A stretch of 64,000 nt of DNA. It comes from Stappia sp. (lineage in GTDB: Bacteria > Pseudomonadota > Alphaproteobacteria > Rhizobiales > Stappiaceae). The stretch spans positions 508,939 to 572,938 of the forward strand of contig NZ_CP157793.1 of assembly GCF_040110915.1 (NCBI RefSeq), written 5' to 3'. Of this stretch, positions 17,856-26,951 are shown in pieces (the first letter of the stretch is position 1; each line of letters opens with the position of its first letter). A model generated the notes under the pieces. The model did not search any database. It saw nothing but the letters and a program-made list of their open reading frames with translations, and was not told the DNA's origin. Made by a program: the position numbers and the translations under genes.

Positions 17856-19964
17856 ATGTTCGACCCACCGCCCGTCACTCTCGCATCTCTGCACCAACGC
17901 GTCCTGCGGGATCTCGCCGAGCGTAGCCGCAGGCCACGGGGGACGTCCAGCGCGGGCGCACAGGCGCGCGCCCTGTCGCCCGCGGTCCGGCGCGGGGAGG
18001 CGCGGCAGGCACCGGCGCCCGCCGCGCGGGCCCTCGCGTTGCCAGCGGATCTGGAGATCCTGCGCTTGCGCGGCCTGTCTCCGGTTCTCCTGCTGATCGC
18101 CGTGCGCGAGGGGCGGCGGCGATCCTGCGCGCCGGCGCGGGTGTTGCTGGAACAGGGCCTTGTGTCGTGCGAGGCCTATTACAGCGCCTTCGCCGAAGCC
18201 TGCGATCTGCAGTTCCTCCCGGGCGGAAGCTTCCGCTCCTGCCACTCGCCCGCCTTTCCGCCGCCGGCGGATTTTCCGGGGCCCCTGTCCATCGGCCGGA
18301 ACGCGGACGGGGAGATGATCGTGGCCCTTGCCCCGGTGCCGGAATGCCTGTCGCGCATCCGCTCTCAGCTCCTGCGGTCTCCGCAAGTGCGGCGGCGCAT
18401 CCGCATCGTCTCGCCGCAGGCGCTTGCGGACGCCATCCGCATGGCCGACCCGGCCGCCCGGCTCGCCCTGACGCGGCCCGAGATGAGCGCCCGTCAGGCG
18501 CTCACGCGCCCGCAGGCGGCCGTCGTCGGCGGCGGACTTGCGCTGTTTCTGGCCGGTCTTGCCTCAAGCGTCGGTGCGGCGGTGCTTGTCGCCTCGCTTG
18601 CCGTCACGGCGGTCGGCATGGTGCCCGGCGTCGTGCGTCTCGCGGCCGGCTTGCGGCCGGCGCGAAGCCCCGTGCCCGGGCCGCTGCCGGACCTTGGGCC
18701 GCGTGGCGGGGCGCGGGGTGGCCGGCTGCCGCTTTATTCGGTGCTCGTGCCCGTCTACCGCGAGGCACGCGTGATCCCCGCGCTGGTGCGCAGTCTCGCC
18801 TGCTTCAGCTATCCCCGTCACCGCCACGAGATCCTGTTCCTGCTCGAGGCCGACGACCCTGAAACCCGCGCGGCGCTGGAGCCGCTTCTGCTGCCGCACA
18901 TGCGCATCCTGATCGTCCCGCCGGGCACGCCGCGCACCAAGCCACGGGCGCTGTGTCACGGTCTGAACGAGGCCCGGGGCGAGTTGATCGCGGTCTTCGA
19001 CGGCGAGGACCGGCCGGACCCGAACCAGCTTCATCTTGCCGCCCGCCGCTTCGCGGAGGTTTCGACCCGCGTGGCCGCATTGCAGGCGCACCTGGTCATC
19101 GACCATTCCAGTCTCCGGTTCTTTCCGCGCCAGTTCCGCTTCGAGTACGCGGCGCTGTTCGATTGCCTGCTGCCCTGGCTGTCGTCGCGCGGCTGGCCGT
19201 TTCCGCTCGGCGGCACCTCCAATCACTTTCGCCGCGAGGCGCTGGAAGCTGTCGGCGGCTGGGACCCGCACAATGTCACCGAGGACGCCGATCTGGCGGT
19301 GCGTCTGGTGCGCGGCGGATACCGGCTCCAGACCTTTGCCTCCGCCACCTACGAGGAAGCGCCGCTGGGGTGGGGTGCCTGGCATCGGCAGCGGACCCGC
19401 TGGCTGAAAGGATGGCTTCAGGTGCTTCTCGTCACCTTTCGCGATCCGCTGCGTCTCGCCCGGGAAATCGGCCGGGGGCAGCTTCTCGTGATCGTTCTCT
19501 ATCTGAGCGGCATGGTCGTGACGCTGGCCGCCCATCCGCTCTTCATGGGGCTGCTCGTCCTCTATGCGGCCGGGCTGGTGCGCCTTGAGACCGGGACGGG
19601 ATGGGTGGTCCCCTCGATCCTGTGTCTCGCGGCGGCAAGCGTGGTGCTGTCGTGCGGATCGACCGCCCTGTCGATGGCGGTCGGGGCGCGGCGCCGCGGC
19701 TGGCGTCCCTCCGTGGTCGACATGGCGCTGATCCCGGTCTACTGGCTTGCGCAGAGCATCGCCTTCTATGCGGCGGTTCTGGACATCGTTCGCGCGCCCC
19801 ACCGCTGGGCGAAGACCGAGCATGGCGTCGCGCGCCGCCCCGGCGATCTGCCGATGCGCGAAAGCCCGCGCGCGTCCTCGCGTGCAAGGGCGCCCACAAG
19901 GATGCGTCGCTGTCTCGCCGGCATCTTGCGACGTTTGACCCGGCGTCGGCATGATCTAGCCTGA
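17856..19964 (+). CDS. Family 2 glycosyltransferase with N-terminal GspE/MshEN-like domain
   Basis: 702-residue membrane glycosyltransferase. Residues about 50-200 look like a GspE N-terminal (MshEN-type) domain. Two transmembrane segments follow at about 215-260, then the GT2 catalytic domain with FDGEDRPDP near 383, TEDADLAVRL near 475, and the processive-enzyme motif QRTRWLKG near 512. Three to four C-terminal helices follow. The Q-x-x-R-W motif points to a beta-glycan or exopolysaccharide synthase. MshEN domains can bind c-di-GMP, so allosteric control is plausible but inferred. The ATG at 17856 has AAGG upstream. No accessory polysaccharide gene is adjacent. Confidence 0.85.
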   Translation: MFDPPPVTLASLHQRVLRDLAERSRRPRGTSSAGAQARALSPAVRRGEARQAPAPAARALALPADLEILRLRGLSPVLLLIAVREGRRRSCAPARVLLEQGLVSCEAYYSAFAEACDLQFLPGGSFRSCHSPAFPPPADFPGPLSIGRNADGEMIVALAPVPECLSRIRSQLLRSPQVRRRIRIVSPQALADAIRMADPAARLALTRPEMSARQALTRPQAAVVGGGLALFLAGLASSVGAAVLVASLAVTAVGMVPGVVRLAAGLRPARSPVPGPLPDLGPRGGARGGRLPLYSVLVPVYREARVIPALVRSLACFSYPRHRHEILFLLEADDPETRAALEPLLLPHMRILIVPPGTPRTKPRALCHGLNEARGELIAVFDGEDRPDPNQLHLAARRFAEVSTRVAALQAHLVIDHSSLRFFPRQFRFEYAALFDCLLPWLSSRGWPFPLGGTSNHFRREALEAVGGWDPHNVTEDADLAVRLVRGGYRLQTFASATYEEAPLGWGAWHRQRTRWLKGWLQVLLVTFRDPLRLAREIGRGQLLVIVLYLSGMVVTLAAHPLFMGLLVLYAAGLVRLETGTGWVVPSILCLAAASVVLSCGSTALSMAVGARRRGWRPSVVDMALIPVYWLAQSIAFYAAVLDIVRAPHRWAKTEHGVARRPGDLPMRESPRASSRARAPTRMRRCLAGILRRLTRRRHDLA

Positions 19965-20099
19965 CCGGACCGGCCGGAGGGGTGATTCCCGCGCAGCGGC
20001 CCGGCGTGCGGCGGGGTGGGAGACCGACCCGTCGGTAACGGAGCCGGTTCCCGCACCGGTCCCGGATCCGGACACCAGAATGGGAATGGGAGACCATCG

Positions 20100-21341
20100 G
20101 TGGCGTCTTTTTCCTTCGTCCATGCGGCGGATCTGCATCTGGGCAGCCCGTTTCGCGGGCTGGCCCTGCGCGACCGGGAGGTTTCGGAGCGGTTCGCCCA
20201 GGCGACCCGCAGCGCCTTCGTCGCGCTGGTGGAGCGAACGCTCGCCGCCGGAGCGCGGTTTCTCGTCATCGCCGGCGATGTCTATGACGGCGAATGGAAG
20301 GACAGCGCGATCGGCCTCTTCTTCAATCGCGAGATCGCCCGGCTCGACCGCGCCGGCATTCCGGTGTTCCTGCTGCGCGGCAATCACGACGCGGAAAGCG
20401 TCGTGACCCGCTCGATCCCGCTGCCCGACAGCGTGCGGACCTTTTCCGCGCGCCGTCCGGAGACGCATGTTCTGGAGGATGTCGCGGTCGCGCTGCACGG
20501 TCAGAGCTTCGCCGAGCGACAGGCGCGCGACAATCTCGCCCGCGCCTATCCCGCACCGCTGGCCGGTCACGTCAACATCGGCGTGCTGCACACCTCGCTG
20601 ACCGGTCGGCCGCCCCACGCAGACTATGCGCCCTGCTCGCTGGAGGACCTGACGGCCAGGGGATACGACTATTGGGCGCTCGGTCATGTGCACGGGTATG
20701 AGGTGGTGCATGCCGATCCGCCGGTGGTCTATCCGGGCAACCTCCAGGGCCGCAACATCCGCGAGACGGGCGAGAAGGGCGCGGTGCTGGTGCATGTCGA
20801 GGATGGGCGGGTGACGGGGCTCGAACGGCTCGTGGTCGACACAGCGCGCTGGGCGCGCCTCGATCTCGACATCGCGGTCTGCGCCGATATCTCCGACGTT
20901 CTGGCACGTGTGAAGGGGGAGGCGGAGGCGGTCGCGCAGGCCGCGCAGGGCCGCCTCGTCGCGCTGCGCGTCCGGCTTTCCGGCGCGACCGATCTGCACG
21001 ACCGGCTGCTGTCGGGCCGGGCCCGGCTTCGCGAGGAGATCGAGGCCGTCTGTCACCATGTCGATCCCGATCTCTGGCTGGAGAAGCTGCGCCTCGATCT
21101 CGCCCCCTTGGAGGCCGCGCCACTCGACGCCGACAGCGCGCTCGATCTCCAAACCCTTCTCGACGCGGCCGCGCGCGACGACGATGTGGCGCAAGCCGCC
21201 GAGGCCGCGTTGGCGGACCTCGGACGCAAGATGCCGCCCGGCCTTCTCGACCCCGACCGCCCCTTCGGCGAGGAGGTTGCGAGCCTGATCGACGAGGCCC
21301 GCGCGGTGCTGGCCGCGCGGCTGCGGACGCAGGACGGCTGA
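20100..21341 (+). CDS. DNA repair exonuclease, SbcD/Mre11 family (YhaO-like)
   Basis: 413-residue calcineurin-type phosphoesterase. The metal-binding motifs are in order: ADLHLG (about residues 8-13), GDVYDGEW (about 58), RGNHDAES (about 95), then GHVHG (near 197). C-terminal residues 270-410 form a helical arm. I chose the GTG at 20100, which has GGGAG nine bases upstream and puts the motif at the N-terminus; an ATG at 20016 would add 28 low-complexity residues. It overlaps the following ATPase gene by one base (TGATG), the hallmark of YhaO-YhaN and SbcD-SbcC nuclease pairs. The role in double-strand break processing is inferred. Confidence 0.88.
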   Translation: MASFSFVHAADLHLGSPFRGLALRDREVSERFAQATRSAFVALVERTLAAGARFLVIAGDVYDGEWKDSAIGLFFNREIARLDRAGIPVFLLRGNHDAESVVTRSIPLPDSVRTFSARRPETHVLEDVAVALHGQSFAERQARDNLARAYPAPLAGHVNIGVLHTSLTGRPPHADYAPCSLEDLTARGYDYWALGHVHGYEVVHADPPVVYPGNLQGRNIRETGEKGAVLVHVEDGRVTGLERLVVDTARWARLDLDIAVCADISDVLARVKGEAEAVAQAAQGRLVALRVRLSGATDLHDRLLSGRARLREEIEAVCHHVDPDLWLEKLRLDLAPLEAAPLDADSALDLQTLLDAAARDDDVAQAAEAALADLGRKMPPGLLDPDRPFGEEVASLIDEARAVLAARLRTQDG

Positions 21342-24300
21342 TGCGCTTCGACCGTCTCGATCTCCTGCGCTACGGGCATCTGAGCGCCTGCAGCCTGCGC
21401 TTTCGCCCCGATGCGCGCCTGCATCTCGTCTATGGCCCCAACGAGGCCGGCAAGAGCACGGTGCTGGCGGCGATTTCCGATCTGTTGTTCGGCTTCCCGC
21501 ACCAGACATCCTCCGATTTCCTGCATGAGGCGTCGAGCCTGCGTATCGCCGCGACCCTGCGCAACCGGGCGGGCGAGACACTCGCGTTCCGTCGCCGCAA
21601 GGGCCGCAAGAACACGCTGCTCGCCGACAGCGACGCCGAAGAGGCCCTGCGCGACGATGCGCTGGTGCCCTTTCTGGGCGGCGCGACGCGGGAGATCTTC
21701 GAGCGCAGTTTCGGTCTGGGGTCCGAAGGCTTGCGCGAAGGCGGCAAGGCGATGCTCGACGGCGCGGACGGGGAGGAGGGGGTGCTGTTCGCCGCCGCCA
21801 CCGGCCTGCACGGCGTGCGTAACCTGCGCGCCGACCTCGCCGCGGAGGCGGACGCGATCTTCGCGCCCCGCGCATCGCGCGACCGTCTCTTCTATCAGGC
21901 GAAGGATCGCTACGACGCGGCGAAGCAGGAGGAAAAGGAGCGCGAGCTGCGCGCCGCCGAGTGGAAGGCCCTCAACGACGCCATCGCCGAGGCGCAGGCC
22001 GCGCACGAGGAGGCCGACGCGCGGTTTCGCGAGACCAGCCGCAAGGCGGAGCGTCTTCAGCGGCTCATCGATCTGGAGCCCGTGTTGAGCGAACTCGCCG
22101 CGGGCGAGCGGGCGCTTGCCGCCTACGACGATCTCGCGGAGGTGACACACCGACGCGCGGAGGAACTTTCGACGCGGCTGGAGGCGCGGGAGCGCACCGG
22201 GACGACGCTCGCCGAGGCCGAGCGGGCGGCACAGGAGGCGCTTGCCGCCCGCGCCGCCATTTCGGTCGACGCGGATCTTCTCTCCCGCGCCGAGGCCATC
22301 GGCGACCTGGTGTCGCAGATCGGCGCCTATCGCGAGCGCTGCAAGGATCTGCCGCGCGTCGCCGCCCAGGCCGACGCGGAAACGGCGGATCTGGCGGACC
22401 GGATGCGCCGGCTGGGGCTGGGACATCTGGCGCCCGAGACGCAGGCGCTCGCCGCTCATCAGCCCGACGAGGCGGGCCTGACGGATCTGGCCGAGCGCAT
22501 CGCCGAAGGCGAGCGGTTCAACGCAAACCAGGAGCGGCTTGCCCGGCAACTGACGTCGGAGCGCTCAGACCTCGAAGAGGTCATGCGCGCCCACGAGGCG
22601 GGGGAGATCGCCGATCCCGCCCCCTTGCGCGCCCGCTTCGAGGCGATGGGGGAGGATCTGCGCGCGCTGGAGCGCACGCAGGAGATGGCCGCCGAGCATC
22701 GCACGGCGCGCCGCAGACTGTCGGAGGCGGCGGGCCGGCTTGCGCCGCCGGTTGCCGACCTCGATGCGCTGGCCCGCGCGCCGCTGCCCGATGTGGATGC
22801 CCTGCTTGCCCTGCGCACCCGTGCCAGAGAGCTGGCCGAGGCGCGCCGGCGTGCGGGCGAGCGCCTGCGCGAGCTGGAGGGCGAGGCGCATCGCCTGCGC
22901 GCGGTCGTTGCGGACGCCGATGCAGGCGGCGCGGTTCCCTCGCCCGAGGCGATCGCGGCCGCCCGGCAGGCGCGCGACGCGGCGTTCGAGGCCCTGCGCG
23001 CGCCAGCGGCCGGACCGCAGACACCGGACGGGGGCGTGGCTGGGGACGTGGCCAGAGACGGAGACGGAGACGGGAATGCGGCGCGGCTTGCGCGCTATCT
23101 CGCCCTTCGCGCGGAGGCCGACCGTCTTGCCGACCGTGCCGTCGCCGAGGCCGACCGGGTGTCGCGTCATCTTGCCGACCGCAGCCGGCTTGCGGACCTG
23201 GGGGCAAGCCTCGAGACGCAACGCGCCGAGATCGACCGGCTGGCGGCGGCGCACGACGGCTTGCGCGCCGACCTGACCGCGGCTTTCGAGGGCGCGGGCA
23301 TCGTGCCGGGCACGGCGGACGAGATGGTCGACTGGCGACGGGCGGTCGAAACGCTGCTCGGCGAGCGCGAGGGGGTGGCCCGTCTCGGAGACCGGCTGGC
23401 CGAGGCACGCGCCCGCGAGGCGGAAACGGGGGCACGCCTTGCCGGGATCGCGCGAACGCTCGGCATCGATCCGGAGCTGGACGGCGGGCAGGAGGCCGGT
23501 CGGCCGGTCCCGGTGGCCGCGCTTGCCCGTCAGGTCGGGGAGGCGTTGCGTCGCCGCACCGAGCGCTTTTCGGATCTGCGCGAACGCACGGCGCGTCGCG
23601 TCGATATCCAGACGCGCATCGACCGGCTGGAGGCGGAGCGCGCCGCGCTGGCCGCCGATCTCGAGACCTGGGAAACGCGGTTCACCGCCGCCCTCAAACG
23701 TGTCGGGCAGCCGCCGGAGACGGGGCTTGCGGCGGCCGCCGTCGTGCTCGACCTGTGGCGGGATCTGCCGGAGCGCGTGACGCGGCGCGACCAGACCGCA
23801 CGGCGGGTCGCCGGCATGCGCCGCGACAATGCGGCCTTCGAGGCGCGGGTGCGCGAGCTGGTGGCCGCCTGCGCGCCCGATCTGGTCGACGAGGCGCCCG
23901 ACCGCGCGCTGACGCATGTGCGCACGCGGCTGGAGGCGGCGCGGACGGCGCGCACCCTGTGGGAAGCCGCAGACCGCGCCGTGGCGGAAACGACGGCCGC
24001 AAGGGAGACGGCCCGCCACGCCCGCGACGCGGCGCATGCCGCGTTGACGGACGAGGTGGCGCGCCTGCCCGAAGCCCTGCGCGGGCACGACCTCGCCGAC
24101 CTCGTGGCGCGTCTGGCGCGCCGCGACGCCCTCGCCGAGGCGGTGGCGCAGAGCGCGGCGCGCTTCGAGGCCATGGCGCGGGGGGAAACGCGGGAGGCGA
24201 TCGCCGCGGAGCTTGCGGCGTTCAACGCCGAGGAAGCCCGTGTCGCGCTGGACGTGCTCGAGGCCGAGAAACAGGAGCGCATCGAGGCGCTCAAGGAGGC

Positions 24301-24898
24301 GCATTCCCGAACCCGGGCCTGCGAGGCGGAGAAGGAGCGGCGCGCGCAGGCCGGCGGCGCGGAAGGGGCGGCCTTCGCCCGGGCGGCCGCCGAGGCGGAG
24401 ATGACGGCGGCGGGACGCGACTGGCTGGTGCTCAAGCTCGCGGAGACGCTGCTTTCGGCGGCCATGGAGCGCCATCGCGCGGCGCAGGGCAACCCGGTCC
24501 TGGAGCGCGCCGGGAGCCTGCTGGCGGATCTGACCGGCGGCGCCTTCACCGGTCTCGACCAGTCTTTCGACGCGGACGACCGGCCCCGGCTGCTGGCGCT
24601 TCGCGGCACGGGCGAACGCGTCGGCGTCGACGGTCTGAGCGAGGGGACGTGCGACCAGCTCTATCTCGCCCTGCGGCTCGCGACCCTGCTGGACTACGCC
24701 GCGCGTGCGGAGCCGCTTCCCTTCATCGGCGACGATCTGTTCCAGACCTTCGACGACGCGCGAACGGCCGCCGGCCTGCGCGCGCTCGCCCGGCTGGCCG
24801 ACACGGTGCAGCCGATCCTCTTCACCCACCACCGCAGCGTTGTGGAGATCGCGCGGGCTGAGCTCGGCGACACGGTCGATCTGCTCGAACTGGCATAA
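21341..24898 (+). CDS. SbcC/Rad50-like AAA ATPase (YhaN-like)
   Basis: 1185-residue SMC-like ATPase. Walker A YGPNEAGKST is near residues 31-40. A very long Glu/Ala/Arg-rich coiled coil runs from about 190 to 1040, and the C-terminal ABC head carries the signature LSEGTCDQLYLALRLA and Walker B PFIGDDLFQTFDD. It pairs with the preceding nuclease, whose stop overlaps this start. A low-complexity insert of alternating Gly/Asp near residues 555-585 interrupts the coiled coil. The central zinc-hook CxxC of Rad50/SbcC is not evident, which fits YhaN rather than SbcC. Confidence 0.88.
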   Translation: MRFDRLDLLRYGHLSACSLRFRPDARLHLVYGPNEAGKSTVLAAISDLLFGFPHQTSSDFLHEASSLRIAATLRNRAGETLAFRRRKGRKNTLLADSDAEEALRDDALVPFLGGATREIFERSFGLGSEGLREGGKAMLDGADGEEGVLFAAATGLHGVRNLRADLAAEADAIFAPRASRDRLFYQAKDRYDAAKQEEKERELRAAEWKALNDAIAEAQAAHEEADARFRETSRKAERLQRLIDLEPVLSELAAGERALAAYDDLAEVTHRRAEELSTRLEARERTGTTLAEAERAAQEALAARAAISVDADLLSRAEAIGDLVSQIGAYRERCKDLPRVAAQADAETADLADRMRRLGLGHLAPETQALAAHQPDEAGLTDLAERIAEGERFNANQERLARQLTSERSDLEEVMRAHEAGEIADPAPLRARFEAMGEDLRALERTQEMAAEHRTARRRLSEAAGRLAPPVADLDALARAPLPDVDALLALRTRARELAEARRRAGERLRELEGEAHRLRAVVADADAGGAVPSPEAIAAARQARDAAFEALRAPAAGPQTPDGGVAGDVARDGDGDGNAARLARYLALRAEADRLADRAVAEADRVSRHLADRSRLADLGASLETQRAEIDRLAAAHDGLRADLTAAFEGAGIVPGTADEMVDWRRAVETLLGEREGVARLGDRLAEARAREAETGARLAGIARTLGIDPELDGGQEAGRPVPVAALARQVGEALRRRTERFSDLRERTARRVDIQTRIDRLEAERAALAADLETWETRFTAALKRVGQPPETGLAAAAVVLDLWRDLPERVTRRDQTARRVAGMRRDNAAFEARVRELVAACAPDLVDEAPDRALTHVRTRLEAARTARTLWEAADRAVAETTAARETARHARDAAHAALTDEVARLPEALRGHDLADLVARLARRDALAEAVAQSAARFEAMARGETREAIAAELAAFNAEEARVALDVLEAEKQERIEALKEAHSRTRACEAEKERRAQAGGAEGAAFARAAAEAEMTAAGRDWLVLKLAETLLSAAMERHRAAQGNPVLERAGSLLADLTGGAFTGLDQSFDADDRPRLLALRGTGERVGVDGLSEGTCDQLYLALRLATLLDYAARAEPLPFIGDDLFQTFDDARTAAGLRALARLADTVQPILFTHHRSVVEIARAELGDTVDLLELA

Positions 24899-24985
24899 AT
24901 GTCAGGGATTGATTTTGCGAGAAATGCGACCTTGAATTGCATTGGTGGTCGGGCGATGGCCGGACCGGGATGGGAGGACAGGCGC

Positions 24986-25348
24986 ATGAATATCGTGATT
25001 TCGTTGACGGAGGCCTTGCCCGCCCTCGTTGCCTGCCGCACCGTCGCTGACGATGCGGTCTATCCGGGCATCTATTCCCAGGTCTTCGGGCCGGCCGACC
25101 CGGCGGCCTGCGAACGGTTCATCGCGGACAATTGCGGCAAGCCGGGGGAAGCGTCGATGTCCGCCGATGCGGGGGCTTTGCGCCTGGCCGGTGCAATTGC
25201 CGCCGCGACGAACACGGTCGCCGATCTCGTCGGGCGCCCGCTGCGCGTCTACACGACCGGCGATCTGCTCACCGACGATTACGTTCCCGACCGGGTGAAC
25301 ATCGAACAGGACGCCACCGGCGTGATCGTGAAGATCTGGTTCGGCTAG
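24986..25348 (+). CDS. Small protein with C-terminal I78-inhibitor-like domain
   Basis: 120 residues. The C-terminal 45 residues (VADLVGRPLRVYTTGD, then DYVPDRVNIEQ and GVIVKIWFG) match the pattern of peptidase inhibitor family I78, where DYRPDRLN and a final G-V-(I/V)-x-x-x-x-x-G are typical; the usual terminal Cys is Phe here. GGAGG lies nine bases before the ATG at 24986. A longer start at 24956 would put two Arg ahead of a hydrophobic stretch ending LVAC, which looks like a lipoprotein box. Envelope location is thus possible. Whether it inhibits any protease is unknown. Confidence 0.6.
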   Translation: MNIVISLTEALPALVACRTVADDAVYPGIYSQVFGPADPAACERFIADNCGKPGEASMSADAGALRLAGAIAAATNTVADLVGRPLRVYTTGDLLTDDYVPDRVNIEQDATGVIVKIWFG

Positions 25349-25427
25349 GCCATGGTCCCGTTCCGGGGACCGCACCCCGGATCGCCGGGGGAAGGAGATC
25401 GCCGGGGGATGCCCGTGCCGAAAGGTA

Positions 25428-25937
25428 TCAGGCGGCGAGCCGCGCGGCGTCGAGCCAGGCCCGCAGCGCGTCCGCATCCGGGTCGACGCGGGTCGCCATA
25501 TCGGCGGTGAAGTCGAGAAAGGCGCGCTCGTTCATGCCGTTGACGCCCACGACGACGGGCACGTCGCGGGCGAGCGCATCGGCGATCACGTCGCGAAAGC
25601 CGCGGCCGCCCGCTTCGTGCTTGCCGAACTTGTTGACGATGAGCACATCCGCGCCGGCCGCCAGGCGGGCCGACACCAGCCCGACCGCTTCCTCCAGCGC
25701 CGGCGGGTCCAGCCGGCAGCCGCGCGCGCCGGGGCCGAGCGTCTGCGAAATGCGGATGACGGGGCCCTCGGGCAGCACCTTCACGTCCATGTCGCAGACC
25801 GGCGTATCGGGGCGCTCGGTGTTGATCTGGACAACGCCGCAGGTCCGCAGGCCCGCGTCCGCGAGCCCGGTCGCGAGGCGGGCGAGAACGAGGTCGGTGT
25901 CGCCGCGTCCGGGCGACATGGTGTAGGCGATGCGCAT
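25428..25937 (-). CDS. DUF2478 family protein
   Basis: 169-residue protein starting MRIAYTMSPGRGDTDLVLARLA and containing VLIVNKFGKHEAGGRGFRD, both characteristic of DUF2478. The fold resembles small P-loop NTPases of the THEP1 group, but a canonical Walker A (GxxxxGKS) is not obvious here. Members are often found near molybdate or nitrogenase genes; no such genes are nearby, so the function is open. It stands alone on the minus strand, divergent from the peptide genes that begin 230 bases away. Confidence 0.75.
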   Translation of the reverse strand: MRIAYTMSPGRGDTDLVLARLATGLADAGLRTCGVVQINTERPDTPVCDMDVKVLPEGPVIRISQTLGPGARGCRLDPPALEEAVGLVSARLAAGADVLIVNKFGKHEAGGRGFRDVIADALARDVPVVVGVNGMNERAFLDFTADMATRVDPDADALRAWLDAARLAA

Positions 25938-26168
25938 GACAGGTCCGTGATCATCGAACGGGACGGGCTCCGGTGACGCCCCGCCGGGAGCGGCCGCGAA
26001 GTCCCATGTTGGCCGCCACGATAGGCCGCTCCGCCCGCGAGAGGCAAGGCGCCTGCAACAGGGTCACGCAGGGCCTGTCGGCCATGCGTAATGACTCTAG
26101 GTTGACGTAGCGGAATACGCGACCGAGGATTGCCGCGTTGGGTAATCGTTCGCGATGGGGAGGCTATG

Positions 26169-26417
26169 ATGGAAGGCACCTATGATTTCGGTTCTGTGAA
26201 ACTCGCCGTCAACGTGCGGGGCACGGACAAGAGCTGCAAGACAGGCGGGTCGTATATCTGTCCCTCGCCGGAAAGTCTCGATGCCTGCGGCAAGGCGAGC
26301 TGGTCCTGCGTCACCACGTCCTACAAGGACGCGGGTGCCGTGGTGACGCTCAAGGCCGAGCGCATGTCGGCGCTCGAGGCCGAGCTCGCGGATCTTCTGA
26401 AAAAGCATCTGGGATAG
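26169..26417 (+). CDS. Candidate RiPP precursor peptide 1 (Cys/Ser-rich, 82 aa)
   Basis: 82-residue peptide aligning without gaps to the neighbouring peptide at 26703-26951 (50 of 82 positions identical by my count). N-terminal block DFGSVKLAVNVR (residues 6-17). Central region with Cys at 23, 31, 40 and 47 and conserved Ser at 28, 36 and 46 (GSYICP, ESLDACG, WSC, TSYKD). C-terminal predicted helix RMSALEAELADLLKKHLG. Ser28-Cys31 and Ser36-Cys40 spacings would suit (methyl)lanthionine rings. I chose the ATG at 26169, with GGAGG five bases upstream, because it equals the length of its paralogue; an ATG three bases earlier exists. It lies upstream of kinase-cyclase and lyase-like genes, so a substrate role is inferred. 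It could instead be a small disulfide protein. Confidence 0.65.
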   Translation: MEGTYDFGSVKLAVNVRGTDKSCKTGGSYICPSPESLDACGKASWSCVTTSYKDAGAVVTLKAERMSALEAELADLLKKHLG

Positions 26418-26702
26418 GCCGCTCACGGCGGGGCGGCCGGGGCGCGTGTGCGGGGCCGGCCCGTACCGGCGCGCGAGGCCGCCGGGACCGCGGTTTCCGG
26501 CGGTCCTCGTCCGCCGCGATCATCGGCCTGTGCCGGGCCCCCGTCGTCCCGCCTTCGTCCCGCTGTCGTCTCGCTGCTGCCCCGGCCCGATGGCGCCTTG
26601 GGGATTGACGGCCGCCGTTTTGCGCTCAAGAGTTGTTTCCTGATTGGTGTGCAGGCCCGCGGATGGCGCGGGATGCGTGTTGGGGATCGGGAGGCGAGAA
26701 CG

Positions 26703-26951
26703 ATGGCTGAGGACGCGGATTTCGGATCGGTGAGGCTTGCGATCAACGTGCGGGCGAAGAGCGCGACCTGCCGACCGCAGGGCTCCTATATCTGCCCGCC
26801 GGACGAAAGCCTGGATGCCTGCGGCCGGCAGGACTGGTCCTGCTACAACACCTCCTACAAGGACGGCGAACGGGTGGTGGAGACCCGGGCGGCGCGGATG
26901 GCGGCGCTGGAAGAGGATCTCGCCGCTCTGCTCAAGAAGCACCTGGGATAG
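26703..26951 (+). CDS. Candidate RiPP precursor peptide 2 (paralogue of peptide 1, 82 aa)
   Basis: 82 residues, with the same three-part plan as the peptide at 26169: DFGSVRLAINVR; a Cys/Ser core with Cys 23, 31, 40, 47 and GSYICP, ESLDACG, WSC, TSYKD; and a C-terminal helix RMAALEEDLAALLKKHLG. GGGAGG lies eight bases before the ATG. Differences from the first copy cluster between the conserved Cys/Ser positions, as expected when the framework is kept. The unusual point is that the most conserved end is the C-terminal helix, whereas lanthipeptide leaders are N-terminal. The helix may be a recognition segment, but this is not shown. Confidence 0.65.
   Translation: MAEDADFGSVRLAINVRAKSATCRPQGSYICPPDESLDACGRQDWSCYNTSYKDGERVVETRAARMAALEEDLAALLKKHLG

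Noticed and set aside
21961..24861. 966-codon open frame in another frame of the YhaN-like gene
   Set aside because: Gly/Arg-rich shadow translation; the real frame has Walker and signature motifs in order.
25428..25937. Molybdate or nitrogenase accessory role for the DUF2478 protein
   Set aside because: No molybdenum transport or nitrogenase gene in the window; function left open.
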